64,000 nt of DNA, from contig NZ_JACHMP010000001.1 in NCBI RefSeq assembly GCF_014204985.1, positions 3,100,001-3,164,000 of the forward strand, read 5' to 3'. Of this stretch, positions 24,127-32,322 are shown in pieces; within the stretch, counting starts at the first letter, position 1, and each line of letters starts with the position of its first letter. The position numbers were made by a program, and so were the translations under genes. The notes under the pieces are model-generated. The model had not been told where the DNA came from. It saw only the letters and a list, made by a program, of their open reading frames with translations, and did no database searches. Source of the stretch: Streptosporangium becharense. Its GTDB lineage: Bacteria > Actinomycetota > Actinomycetes > Streptosporangiales > Streptosporangiaceae.

Positions 24127-25272
24127 TCACAGCCGTTCGATGATCGTGACGTTGGCCTGGCCACCGCCCTCGCACATCGTCTGCAGGCCGTACCGGCCGC
24201 CGGTGCGCTCCAGCTCGTGCAGGAGCTTGGTCATCAAGATCGCGCCGGTGCCGCCCAGCGGGTGGCCCAGGGCGATGGCGCCGCCGTTGGGGTTGACCCT
24301 GGCCGGGTCGGCGCCGATCTCCTTGATCCACGCCAGCGGGACCGGGGCGAACGCCTCGTTGATCTCGGTGACGTCGATGTCGTCGATCGACATGCCGGCC
24401 TTCTCCAGTGCCTTGCGCGTCGCCGGGATGGGGGCGGTCAGCATGTAGACCGGGTCGTCGCCGGTGAGCGCCAGGGTGACGATCCGGGCACGCGGCGTCA
24501 GGTTGTGCTCGCGGACCGCCTGCTCGGAGGCGATCAGGATCGCGCCGGAGCCGTCGGAGATCTGCGAGGAGGTGGCCGCGGTGATCTGGCCGTCCTCCTT
24601 CAGGGTCTTCAGCGTGGCCATCTTCTCCAGGGTGGTGTCCGGACGCGGCCCCTCGTCGTCCTCGACGCCGTTGATCGGGGCGATCTGCTCCCTGAAGTAA
24701 CCGGCCGCCACGGCTCTGGCGGCCCGCTGGTGGCTCTCGTACGCGAACCGCTCCAGCTCGTCGCGTTTGAAGCCCCACTTCTCGCACATGAGCTCGGCGC
24801 CGCGGAACTGGGAGATCTCCTGCTTGCCGTACCGCTCCACCCACTTGGCGCCGAAGGGGAAGGGCATGCCCTTCTCCAGCGCGGCGGTGATGCTCGACCC
24901 CATGGGGACGATGCTCATCGACTCCACACCCGCGGCCACCACGAGATCCTGGGTGCCGGAGAGCACACCCTGCGCGGCGAAGTGGATCGACTGCTGGGAG
25001 GACCCGCACTGGCGGTCGATGGTCACACCGGGGACGTTCTCCGGCAGACCGGCCGAGAGCCAGGCGTTGCGCGCGATGTCCATGCTCTGCGGGCCGAACT
25101 GCATGACGCAGCCCATGATCACGTCTTCCACCGCGGCCGGGTCGACTCCTGTGCGGTCGATGAGCGCTCTGAGGGTGTGCGCGGCCAGATCGGTGGGGTG
25201 GACGGTGGACAGGCCGCCCTTCTTCTTGCCGACCGGGGTGCGGACCGCCCCGACGATGTACGCCTCTGCCAC
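24127..25272 (-). CDS. Acetyl-CoA acetyltransferase / 3-ketoacyl-CoA thiolase
   Basis: 381-aa thiolase that condenses or cleaves acyl-CoA with acetyl-CoA. The nucleophilic cysteine is in RQCGSSQQ. The catalytic NEAF, GHPLGGTG and the second catalytic cysteine in CEGGGQ are all present. The start is GTG (MAEAYIVGAVRTPVG) behind GCAGGAGG. It stands alone; the upstream region has a near-perfect 17-bp palindrome and 17-bp direct repeats that look like a TetR-type control site. A role in fatty-acid or steroid-type beta-oxidation is likely, but the chain-length preference cannot be read. Confidence 0.92.
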   Translation of the reverse strand: MAEAYIVGAVRTPVGKKKGGLSTVHPTDLAAHTLRALIDRTGVDPAAVEDVIMGCVMQFGPQSMDIARNAWLSAGLPENVPGVTIDRQCGSSQQSIHFAAQGVLSGTQDLVVAAGVESMSIVPMGSSITAALEKGMPFPFGAKWVERYGKQEISQFRGAELMCEKWGFKRDELERFAYESHQRAARAVAAGYFREQIAPINGVEDDEGPRPDTTLEKMATLKTLKEDGQITAATSSQISDGSGAILIASEQAVREHNLTPRARIVTLALTGDDPVYMLTAPIPATRKALEKAGMSIDDIDVTEINEAFAPVPLAWIKEIGADPARVNPNGGAIALGHPLGGTGAILMTKLLHELERTGGRYGLQTMCEGGGQANVTIIERL

Positions 25273-25290
25273 AGTGCCTCCTGCGTGTGG

Positions 25291-25342
25291 AACCGAGCTG
25301 CTTCTGGAACCGAGCCGCCATGGAAACCGAGCAATGTTCGGT
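25291..25342 (-). promoter_or_regulatory. Candidate TetR-type operator with 17-bp direct repeats upstream of thiolase
   Basis: The 17-mer at 25326-25342, ACCGAGCA-A-TGTTCGGT, is a palindrome with one mismatch. The half-site AACCGAG also recurs exactly every 17 bp at 25291, 25308 and 25325. ACCGA...TCGGT half-sites are typical of TetR-family repressors of fatty-acid degradation genes. No tetR gene is next to it. Confidence 0.45.
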
Positions 25343-25489
25343 CAGTAGGAGGTTACAACAGAACCTCCGTCGGCGCCCCCCCGGGAGCGGCCCACCCGGG
25401 CGGGCGGGGTCGCGCGCCGCCCGCGGCATCCGCACGATCACGGCCCGCGCGCGGCGCGCCGCAGCCGCCCTACGCCGGTTACGGCCGGT

Positions 25490-27163
25490 TCAGGGGCGGT
25501 GCAGCACGAGGTAGCCGTCGCGCTCGAACACCGTGCGGTAGCCGGAGCGCAGCGCCTCGTCGACCCGTTGCCGTTGCAGGTCGGGGCTGCCGAACGGGTA
25601 GGTCCACCGCGCGGTGTCGGCGACGATCCACGGCGCTCCGGGGGCACCGGCGCCCCAGAGCAGCACCGTCGCCCGCCCGCTGAGAGCGGGGCCGAGGTTG
25701 TTGGCCGCTTCGACCACCACCCCGTCGGGGACCGTGGCCACCGCCTCGCGGGCCGCCGCGACGTGTGGCTCGCCCTGGTAGAAGACCGGGTCCCACAGCG
25801 CGTCGAAGGCGAAGCGGGGGGTGAGCGTGAGGCCGACCACGCAGACGGCGACCGCCCAGTGCAGGCCGAGGTCGCGCCTGCGGCCACGCGTCCGGAAGCG
25901 TCGCCCGAGCCGGGCGGCGCCGTCGGCTCCGGCGCAGACGACGACCGCGACCAGGAAGGCGTTGTAGTGGTGGTCGCTCCCCCACCACTGCGGCCGGTCG
26001 GCCAGGAACCGTTCCAGCACGAGGGGAAGGGCGGTCACGGTCAGCGGCGAGGCCAGCGCGGTGAACAGCACCGGCCACAGCAGCAGGACCAGGGTGTCCA
26101 CCTTCACCGCCGGACTGACCAGGTCCCACAGCGCGTCCGCCGGGTCGCGCGCGATCGACAGCGCGACCTCGCCCATGGTCGCCCCCCGGTTGGCGTACGC
26201 CCAGTGGAAGCCCGCGGTGCCCGAACCCGCCATCGGCATCAGGACCTCGCGGATCAGCAGCAACGCACCCAGCGAGAACAGGACGAACGCCGCGCCTTCC
26301 AGGCGGCGCCTGTTGAGGAAGACGTAGACGCCGAACCCCGCGACCAGCAGGCCCATGTCCTCCTTGACCAACAGCAGAGCCGTTCCGGCCAGGAACGACA
26401 CACCCAGCCGGCCGGCGTCGAAGCGCTCGATCATGATGGCGCTCAGCAGCGGGACGAACGCCACCTCGTGGAAGTCGAACGCGGCGGCCTGCGCGATCGG
26501 CCACGACAGCGCGTAGGCCGCCGCGACCAGGTACGCCCCGGGAGGACCCAGACGACGCTCGGCGTAGCGCCAGATCGGCACGGCGGCCGACGCGAACAGC
26601 ACGGCCTGGGCGACGATGAGCGTCTGCGGGCCGTCGTGGATCCAGTACAGCGGCGCCAGGACGGCCAGGATGGGTGAGAAGTGGTCGGCGAGCTGGAGGA
26701 AGTCCATTCCCGCGCCGTGGAACACGCCGACCGCGGGTGCCGTCGGCGGGCCGAAGCCCGCGTAGCCGCGTACGGCCTGGTCGAAGATGACGAGGTCGAA
26801 GACGCTGGCCCGGAAGGTGGCGAACTTGACCAGGCCGAGCAGCGCGTAGGTCGCGGCGGCCACCGCGACCAGCGCCCCCAGCGGCAGCCCGTGTCGCCGG
26901 CGCTCGGCGGACCTCCGGGCGGCCGCGGGGACACCGCGGGTCCCGGCGAAGCGGAACACCTTCCGGCCACGCGCGACCCCGGGGGCGTCCGGCGGCACCC
27001 CCGGCTCCCGTGACACCTCTGGTGTCTCCGGCCGCTCCGGGGCGGAAGGCCGCTCCGGCTCTCCCGCCACCCCCGATGTCTCCGGCCCCTCATGCCCCTC
27101 CCGGGTGCCGGGTTCCTCCGTCGGGTCCGGGGGCCCCGCGTCCCGCGGGAGAGAGGCGCTCAT
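25490..27163 (-). CDS. DUF2079 polytopic membrane protein (GT-C-like)
   Basis: 557-aa membrane protein. Residues 1-90 are a cytoplasmic Pro/Glu/Thr-rich tail followed by a basic segment. About ten hydrophobic helices then follow, with the family motif F-D-L-V-I-F-D-Q-A-V in the first loop and D-H-F-S-P-I-L in the next; D-F-H-E-V-A-F is also conserved. The C-terminal soluble part is W-I-V-A-D-T-A-R-W-like. DUF2079 proteins resemble GT-C glycosyltransferases that use lipid-linked sugars; activity is not proven. The ATG overlaps the sortase stop (ATGA), so expression is coupled to the sortase. Confidence 0.85.
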   Translation of the reverse strand: MSASLPRDAGPPDPTEEPGTREGHEGPETSGVAGEPERPSAPERPETPEVSREPGVPPDAPGVARGRKVFRFAGTRGVPAAARRSAERRRHGLPLGALVAVAAATYALLGLVKFATFRASVFDLVIFDQAVRGYAGFGPPTAPAVGVFHGAGMDFLQLADHFSPILAVLAPLYWIHDGPQTLIVAQAVLFASAAVPIWRYAERRLGPPGAYLVAAAYALSWPIAQAAAFDFHEVAFVPLLSAIMIERFDAGRLGVSFLAGTALLLVKEDMGLLVAGFGVYVFLNRRRLEGAAFVLFSLGALLLIREVLMPMAGSGTAGFHWAYANRGATMGEVALSIARDPADALWDLVSPAVKVDTLVLLLWPVLFTALASPLTVTALPLVLERFLADRPQWWGSDHHYNAFLVAVVVCAGADGAARLGRRFRTRGRRRDLGLHWAVAVCVVGLTLTPRFAFDALWDPVFYQGEPHVAAAREAVATVPDGVVVEAANNLGPALSGRATVLLWGAGAPGAPWIVADTARWTYPFGSPDLQRQRVDEALRSGYRTVFERDGYLVLHRP

Positions 27164-28014
27164 GCTCTGCGGGTGCTCGTCATGGTCGCGTAGACGATGA
27201 CGTTGTCGGTGTAGTGACCGCTGCCGCGGTCGTAGGTGCCGCCGCAGGTGATCAGGTGGAGCTGCGGGTTGGGCGCCTCGCCGTACACCCGCTGGGTCGG
27301 GAAGACGGATTTCTCCGCCTGCTCCAGCCCGCCGACGGTGAAGACGGCGATGACGCCGTCCTTGCGGTGCACCTCGATGACGTCACCGTTGCGGATCTCG
27401 TGGAGGCGGCTGAAGACCGCGCTTCCCGACCTGGTGTCCTTGTGCCCGAGCATGATCGAGGGACCGGCCTCCCCGGCGGTGGGGCCGGAACGGTACCAGC
27501 CGACCAGGTTGGGGTTGCCGATCGGGGGCACCTCGATCGCCCCCTGCTTGTCGAGGCCGACCGATCTGATGGGGGCATTGACGCCGAGCCGCTCGATCAC
27601 CAGGCGGACCGGGGTGGAGGGCTGCATGGCCGGGGCCGCCGGGATGCTCGGCTGCGGCGGCGGAACCGTCGGGGGCGCCTGGAAGTACGGGTTGGCCGGG
27701 GCCGCCGCCTGGTTGCGGGGCGGCAGGTTGGTGCGCTGGTCGGCCAGGCCGTACTGCTCGGGGGCGGCCAGCATGTAGAGCAGGCCGACCAGCACGGTGA
27801 CCACTCCGGCGATCCCGGCCAGGATGAGCACCGACCGCATCACCCGGCCGCCGTCCATCTGGCCGGGGCCGGGCCACTCCTCATGCGGCGGGACGTGGTG
27901 CTGCGGGTATCCGGGGTGCTGGTAGGGCGGTGGCTGGAGCGGCACCGGCCGGTACCGGGGCATCGGGCGGTGCGGGGGCCGGGGCGGCCAGCCCTCCGGC
28001 GGCGGGGTGGTCAT
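27160..28014 (-). CDS. Class F sortase (cassette 1)
   Basis: 284-aa membrane-anchored transpeptidase. A Pro-rich cytoplasmic tail (residues 1-55) precedes one membrane helix (about 60-82) and a Pro-rich linker, then the sortase barrel. The catalytic histidine is in IMLGHKDT, the catalytic cysteine in LHLITCGGTYD. The following strand reads GHYTDNVIVYA; many relatives have Arg where Thr stands here. The stop overlaps the DUF2079 start, and the substrate gene ends 13 bp upstream, so the three form an operon. It should attach the upstream protein to the cell wall. Confidence 0.9.
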   Translation of the reverse strand: MTTPPPEGWPPRPPHRPMPRYRPVPLQPPPYQHPGYPQHHVPPHEEWPGPGQMDGGRVMRSVLILAGIAGVVTVLVGLLYMLAAPEQYGLADQRTNLPPRNQAAAPANPYFQAPPTVPPPQPSIPAAPAMQPSTPVRLVIERLGVNAPIRSVGLDKQGAIEVPPIGNPNLVGWYRSGPTAGEAGPSIMLGHKDTRSGSAVFSRLHEIRNGDVIEVHRKDGVIAVFTVGGLEQAEKSVFPTQRVYGEAPNPQLHLITCGGTYDRGSGHYTDNVIVYATMTSTRRA

Positions 28015-28027
28015 CCCTGCGCTCCGG

Positions 28028-28948
28028 TCAGCCCCGGGAGGCGGTGCGGCGACGCAGCACCAGCCCGCCGATTCCCGCGGCGGCCGTCATCAGCGCGCCG
28101 CCGAGCATGATGACCCGCGCGTCCGGCCCGGCGTCCCCGCCGCCACCGGTGGCGGCGCCGCCGTCGGGGATCTCCTCGATCTGCCGGGTGGAGGTCCGCT
28201 TGGTCGTCGGCTTCGGAGTCGGTTTCGCGGTGCGGGTCGTGGTGACGGTGATCGTCGGCTTGGGCGTGGAGGTGGTGGTGGGGGTGGTGGTGGGGGTCTC
28301 CGTCGGCGTGTTGGTGGGGGTGCCCGTGCCGGTCGAGGTCGGCGTACCCGTCCCGACGGTCACCCGCAACGCGGCGGCGGTCGCCTCGGCGGGGTTCGAG
28401 ACGCTGCAGTTGAGCAGCGTGACGTCGGTGCCGGTCCCGGTGCCCGTGCCGGATTCCAGCAGCAGGGTGAAGGCGTCGGGCTGGAAGGCGACCACGCCGG
28501 TCGCGGTGGGCGTCACCGTGATGGTCAGCGGAGGCGGCGTGACGGTCTGGCCCACCGTGGGGGCGGCGGCGGTGGCGGCGGCCGAGCGGAACTCGCTGGC
28601 GACCGGCGCGGGCGTGCCGGTCGCGTAGACCTGGATGTCGGCGTCGAGGACGAGGCTCAGGTTCGACGGGGCACCGGTGGGCACGACGATCGGGGAGGCC
28701 GCGGGTGCGGCGATCTTCCATGTCGCGGTGAGAGGCGCGTTGGTCGCCGCCGAGACCGGGCCGGTGAGATCCATCTGGAACACGTAGGTCGCCGTCGCGG
28801 TGGTGCCGACCGAGCAGGTGTAGGTGACCTGCTTCGGGGCGGCCATGGAGGCGATCGCGGGGATCGCGCCGAAGAGGACGCCCGCGCCCGCGGCGGAGAT
28901 CAGGGCTGTCTTGACCGCGACGCGGCGCCGCGTCTTGGACTTCAGCAC
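28028..28948 (-). CDS. Sortase-anchored surface protein (cassette 1 substrate)
   Basis: 306-aa secreted protein. The signal peptide (residues 1-37, AIASMAAP cut region) is followed by a beta-rich domain (about 38-190), a Thr/Pro stalk (about 195-255), and a sorting tail: P-D-G-G-A-A-T-G near 265-272, a hydrophobic segment and RRR. The motif is not LPxTG but matches that of the second substrate in this window (PSGGAQTG). The start is GTG with AGGGAG upstream. First gene of the substrate-sortase-DUF2079 operon. The N-terminal domain is related in pattern to that of the second substrate; function unknown. Confidence 0.8.
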   Translation of the reverse strand: MLKSKTRRRVAVKTALISAAGAGVLFGAIPAIASMAAPKQVTYTCSVGTTATATYVFQMDLTGPVSAATNAPLTATWKIAAPAASPIVVPTGAPSNLSLVLDADIQVYATGTPAPVASEFRSAAATAAAPTVGQTVTPPPLTITVTPTATGVVAFQPDAFTLLLESGTGTGTGTDVTLLNCSVSNPAEATAAALRVTVGTGTPTSTGTGTPTNTPTETPTTTPTTTSTPKPTITVTTTRTAKPTPKPTTKRTSTRQIEEIPDGGAATGGGGDAGPDARVIMLGGALMTAAAGIGGLVLRRRTASRG

Positions 28949-29291
28949 AGCTTCTCCCTATTCCAGATTATTGGTCGATTTTGAAACGGTCATCAGGGCT
29001 GACCGACCACGGTAATGGTCCGGGACAGATCCTACGAAGAGAGTTCAGGTGACGCGAGCAGGTCGGCAAAACGGACACAAATTCCCATCCAGCACACAGC
29101 AAGAGATCCGTCCCCACCTCAGGCGTCTCCTCCGTCACGAAACGCCTCAACGATCACTCCCCGGAGCCGCCGAATCGGCGGGTGGGAGGCGAGGAATGAG
29201 CGGAACAGCAGGTCAACACGGCCGAATGACCCCTATGGCGGCAGGCCGGAACTCGCGGCGGCGCTCCCGGGGGGCGCTCCGGATTCCCTCT
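28949..29291. other. Divergent intergenic region before the sugar locus
   Basis: About 340 bp between the surface-protein gene (-) and the sugar locus (+). On the minus strand TAATCT around 28967 could be a -10 box for the sortase operon. No gene with a ribosome binding site was found. Confidence 0.45.
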
Positions 29292-29319
29292 CATGTTGCC
29301 GAAAGATTTCGTTGACATG
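29292..29319 (+). promoter_or_regulatory. 28-bp palindromic operator of the sugar locus
   Basis: Arms CATGT-N3-CGAAA (29292-29304) and TTTCG-N3-ACATG (29307-29319) are perfectly symmetrical apart from the N3 blocks. The right arm covers the -35 box TTGACA, so a bound protein would block the polymerase. The SorC-family regulator at the end of the locus is the natural candidate. Confidence 0.6.
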
Positions 29320-29340
29320 TACGCGCGGTGATCCTACCGT
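29312..29340 (+). promoter_or_regulatory. Promoter of the sugar locus, probably giving a leaderless mRNA
   Basis: Consensus TTGACA (29312-29317), 17-bp spacer, TACCGT (29335-29340). The start site expected 7 bp later falls on the ATG at 29348. Confidence 0.7.
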
Positions 29341-29347
29341 CATGGTT

Positions 29348-30361
29348 ATGTCTAGTCACTCGCGCATAGATATTCAAGAGCCGACCTTCGGCGCAGGTAT
29401 CTGGCACTTCGGGCGGTACGTGGACCGGTACGCGACCGACGGGTACGGCCCGCCGGTCAGCACGCTGGAGGCGATCGACCTGGCTGGGCAGGTGGGTGAG
29501 CTGTCGGTGGTGGACCTGACGTTCCCCTTCGACCCGCCGGACCTGCCGCTCGACGACGTGAAGACGGCGCTCAAGCGCAACGGCCTGCGAGCCATCGCGG
29601 TCACCCCGGAGATCTACACCAGGCGCTTCACCCGCGGTGCGTTCACCAACCCCGACCCCGAGGTGCGGCGGCAGGCCATCGAGCTCGTCTCCCGGGGCGC
29701 CGAGACGGCCCGCGAGCTCGGCTGCGACTACGTGAAGCTCTGGCCCGGCCAGGACGGGTGGGACTACCCCTTCCAGTCCGACCACTCCGAGCTGTGGCGC
29801 CTGTCCCTCGACGCGGTGCGCGAGCTGGCGACGAACTTCCCCGACCTGCGCTTCGCCATCGAGTACAAGCCGCGCGAGCCCCGCAACAGCATGGTCTTCT
29901 CCTCGGTGACCAAGACCCTGCTGGGCATCGAGGAGATCGGACTGCCCAACGTCGGCATCCTGCTCGACTTCGGCCACTCCCTGTACGGCGGCGAGTCGCC
30001 CGCGGACGCGGCGCGGCTGGCGATCTCCCGCGGGCGGCTGTTCGCCATCGACGTCAACGACAACTACCGGGGCTGGGACGACGACATGGTCGTCGGCTCG
30101 GTCCACCTCACCGAGACCTTCGAGTTCTTCCACGCGCTGCGCGACGCGGGCTGGGACGGCGTCTGGCAGCTCGACCAGTTCCCGTTCCGGGAGGACTCGG
30201 TCGAGGCCGCACGGGCGGGCATCCGCGTCATGAAGACCATCCACCGCGCACTCGGTCTGCTGGACCACGAGGCCCTGGCCGCCGCGCAGCGGGCCCAGGA
30301 CGCCCTGGCCGCCCAGCGCGTCGTCCAGCAGGCCCTGCTGAGCGCCCAGGCCGGGCAGTGA
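29348..30361 (+). CDS. Xylose isomerase-like TIM-barrel sugar isomerase (candidate D-apiose isomerase)
   Basis: 337-aa protein of the AP endonuclease 2/xylose isomerase-like superfamily. Likely metal ligands and catalytic residues lie in [25 protein letters not shown] and WQLDQFPF. It would convert an aldose to a ketose in the cytoplasm. The start is taken as the ATG at 29348 because the promoter places the transcript start there; the ATG at 29342 is in frame two codons earlier, and no Shine-Dalgarno is visible. The downstream split transketolase and FGGY kinase match the D-apiose pathway (ApsI, AplK, AptA/AptB), making ApsI the best guess. Another pentose or tetrose is possible. Confidence 0.8.
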   Translation: MSSHSRIDIQEPTFGAGIWHFGRYVDRYATDGYGPPVSTLEAIDLAGQVGELSVVDLTFPFDPPDLPLDDVKTALKRNGLRAIAVTPEIYTRRFTRGAFTNPDPEVRRQAIELVSRGAETARELGCDYVKLWPGQDGWDYPFQSDHSELWRLSLDAVRELATNFPDLRFAIEYKPREPRNSMVFSSVTKTLLGIEEIGLPNVGILLDFGHSLYGGESPADAARLAISRGRLFAIDVNDNYRGWDDDMVVGSVHLTETFEFFHALRDAGWDGVWQLDQFPFREDSVEAARAGIRVMKTIHRALGLLDHEALAAAQRAQDALAAQRVVQQALLSAQAGQ

Positions 30362-30490
30362 CACCCCGGCGCGACGGCGGCGGCCCGCCCGCGTGCCGCC
30401 CCGAGGACCACTCCCGCGAGGACCGCCGCACGGATTCCGGCCGGGAGAAGCAGCGAAACCGCCACACCGAGTTCGAGGAATGGAAACGAC

Positions 30491-31372
30491 ATGTTGCCGG
30501 CTGATCCCACGCGTTCCGCCGCGTACCGGGAGATCTCCCAGCGGATCCGCGAGAGCCGCCCCGAGGACGCGGTCCCCGAGCTGGAGCGGATCTCCGCCGA
30601 GGTGCGCCAGAGCATCGTCCGGATGATCGACCGCGCGCAGCTCGGGCACATCGGCGGTGACCTGTCCGTCACCGACATCCTGGTGGCCTGTTTCTACGGG
30701 GTGCTCGCGCTCGACCCGGAACGTCCCCGCTGGGAGGGACGCGACCGGTTCGTGCTCAGCAAGGGGCACTGCGCCGCCGCCCTGTACTCGACCCTCGCGC
30801 ACTGCGGCTTCTTCCACACCGGCGAGCTGGACACCTTCATGGCTCCCCTGTCGGCGCTCAACGGGCACCCCAACAAGATCAAGGTGCCCGGCGTGGAGAC
30901 CAACACCGGCGCGCTCGGGCACGGGTTCCCGGTGGCCACCGGATGCGCGCTGGGCGCCAAGCTGGACGGCGCGACGTGGCGGACCGTGGTGGTGCTCGGT
31001 GACGGGGAGCTCCAGGAGGGCAGTAACTGGGAGGCGGCGATGACCGCGTCCCACTACGGCCTGTCGTCGCTGACGGTCGTGATCGACCGCAACCGGCTCC
31101 AGCAGGGTGCCAGGACCGAGGAGACCAAGACCCTGGAGCCGCTCGGCGACAAGTGGCGCAGCTTCGGCTGGGAGGTCCGCGAGGTGGACGGGCACGACCA
31201 CCTCGCGCTGCTGAAGGCATTGGAGCGTTCCACGACCGGGCGTCCGGTCGCGGTCATCGCGAACACGATCAAGGGGAAGGGCGTGTCCTTCATGGAGGAC
31301 CGGGTGGAGTGGCATCACAAGGTGCCCAGCTCCGAGCAGGTCGTCGCGGCGCTCGCGGAGCTGGCGCGATGA
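30491..31372 (+). CDS. Transketolase-like protein, N-terminal (TPP-binding) subunit
   Basis: 293-aa subunit of a split transketolase. The TPP motif runs from LGDGELQEGSNWEA to the Asn in VVIDRNRLQ, and the active-site histidine region is LSKGHCAAALY; GHIGGDLS is the other conserved phosphate-contacting loop. It needs the next gene product to be active. The ATG at 30491 (MLPADPTRSAAYRE) is preceded by GGAAA; the 4-bp ATGA overlap with the next gene gives equal synthesis. In the D-apiose pathway the corresponding enzyme (AptA) cleaves apulose 4-phosphate to DHAP and a C2 unit; here that substrate is inferred. Confidence 0.9.
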   Translation: MLPADPTRSAAYREISQRIRESRPEDAVPELERISAEVRQSIVRMIDRAQLGHIGGDLSVTDILVACFYGVLALDPERPRWEGRDRFVLSKGHCAAALYSTLAHCGFFHTGELDTFMAPLSALNGHPNKIKVPGVETNTGALGHGFPVATGCALGAKLDGATWRTVVVLGDGELQEGSNWEAAMTASHYGLSSLTVVIDRNRLQQGARTEETKTLEPLGDKWRSFGWEVREVDGHDHLALLKALERSTTGRPVAVIANTIKGKGVSFMEDRVEWHHKVPSSEQVVAALAELAR

Positions 31373-32322
31373 CCGTCACCGAACAGCGGGCGACCTTCGA
31401 CTCACGTCAGGCGTTCGCCGAGGAACTGATCTCACTGGCGCGCGAGGACGAGCGGATCGTGGCGGTGTGCAACGACTCCGTCGGCTCCAGCAACCTCGTG
31501 GCCTTCCGCAAGGAGTTCCCCGACCGGCTGGTCAACGTCGGGATCGCCGAGCAGGACCTCGTCGGCGTCGCCGCCGGACTGGCCAACGCGGGCAGGATCC
31601 CCTTCGTCTGCGCGGCGGCGCCGTTCCTCACCGGCCGCGCGCTTGAGCAGATCAAGGCCGACGTCGCCTACAGCGAGGCGCACGTCGTGCTCTGCGGGCA
31701 GAGCCCCGGCATGGCCTACGGCGAACTCGGCCCCACGCACCACTCCATCGAGGACCTCTCCTGGGTGCGCGCGATCGCCGGCCTGGACGTGATCGTACCG
31801 GCCGACCCGGTGCAGACCCGTGCCGCCGTGCGCTGGGCCGCCGCCTCCGGAAGGCCCTCCTACCTGCGCGTCCCCCGGTTCAAGGTGCCCGTGGTGACCC
31901 CCGGGGACGCCCCGTTCGAACCGGGCAGGGCCGTCCTGCTCCAGGACGGCGACGACGTCACGGTGATCGCCATCGGCTCGCTCACCTCCCGGGCACTGGA
32001 GGCGGCGGCGCGGCTGCGCGCGGACGGCGTCTCGGTGCGGGTGCTCAACATGCCCTTCCTCGCCCCGATGGACGAGGACGCCGTGATCACCGCCGCCCGG
32101 GAGACCCGCGGCATCGTCACCGCGGAGGAGGCCACGACCAGCGGAGGGCTCGGCGCCGCCGTCGCCTCGGTGGTCGCGACCCGGCACCCCTCCCCGATGC
32201 GGATCCTGGGCGTGCCCCGCGTCTTCGCCCCGACGGGCGACACCGCGTTCCTCCTCGACCACTTCGGGCTCTCCGCCGACGGCATCGTGGCCGCGGTGCG
32301 GGACCTGCTGGGACATGGCTAG
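31369..32322 (+). CDS. Transketolase-like protein, C-terminal (pyrimidine-binding) subunit
   Basis: 317-aa partner subunit. It contains the pyrimidine-binding domain with the cofactor-activating glutamate in VNVGIAEQDLVGVAAG, and the C-terminal transketolase domain (VTVIAIGS ... VTAEEATTSGGLG). It begins at the ATG at 31369, overlapping the previous stop, and its own stop lies 8 bp inside the kinase gene. Corresponds to AptB if the D-apiose assignment is right. A dedicated two-subunit enzyme inside a sugar locus argues against a general pentose-phosphate role. Confidence 0.9.
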   Translation: MTVTEQRATFDSRQAFAEELISLAREDERIVAVCNDSVGSSNLVAFRKEFPDRLVNVGIAEQDLVGVAAGLANAGRIPFVCAAAPFLTGRALEQIKADVAYSEAHVVLCGQSPGMAYGELGPTHHSIEDLSWVRAIAGLDVIVPADPVQTRAAVRWAAASGRPSYLRVPRFKVPVVTPGDAPFEPGRAVLLQDGDDVTVIAIGSLTSRALEAAARLRADGVSVRVLNMPFLAPMDEDAVITAARETRGIVTAEEATTSGGLGAAVASVVATRHPSPMRILGVPRVFAPTGDTAFLLDHFGLSADGIVAAVRDLLGHG

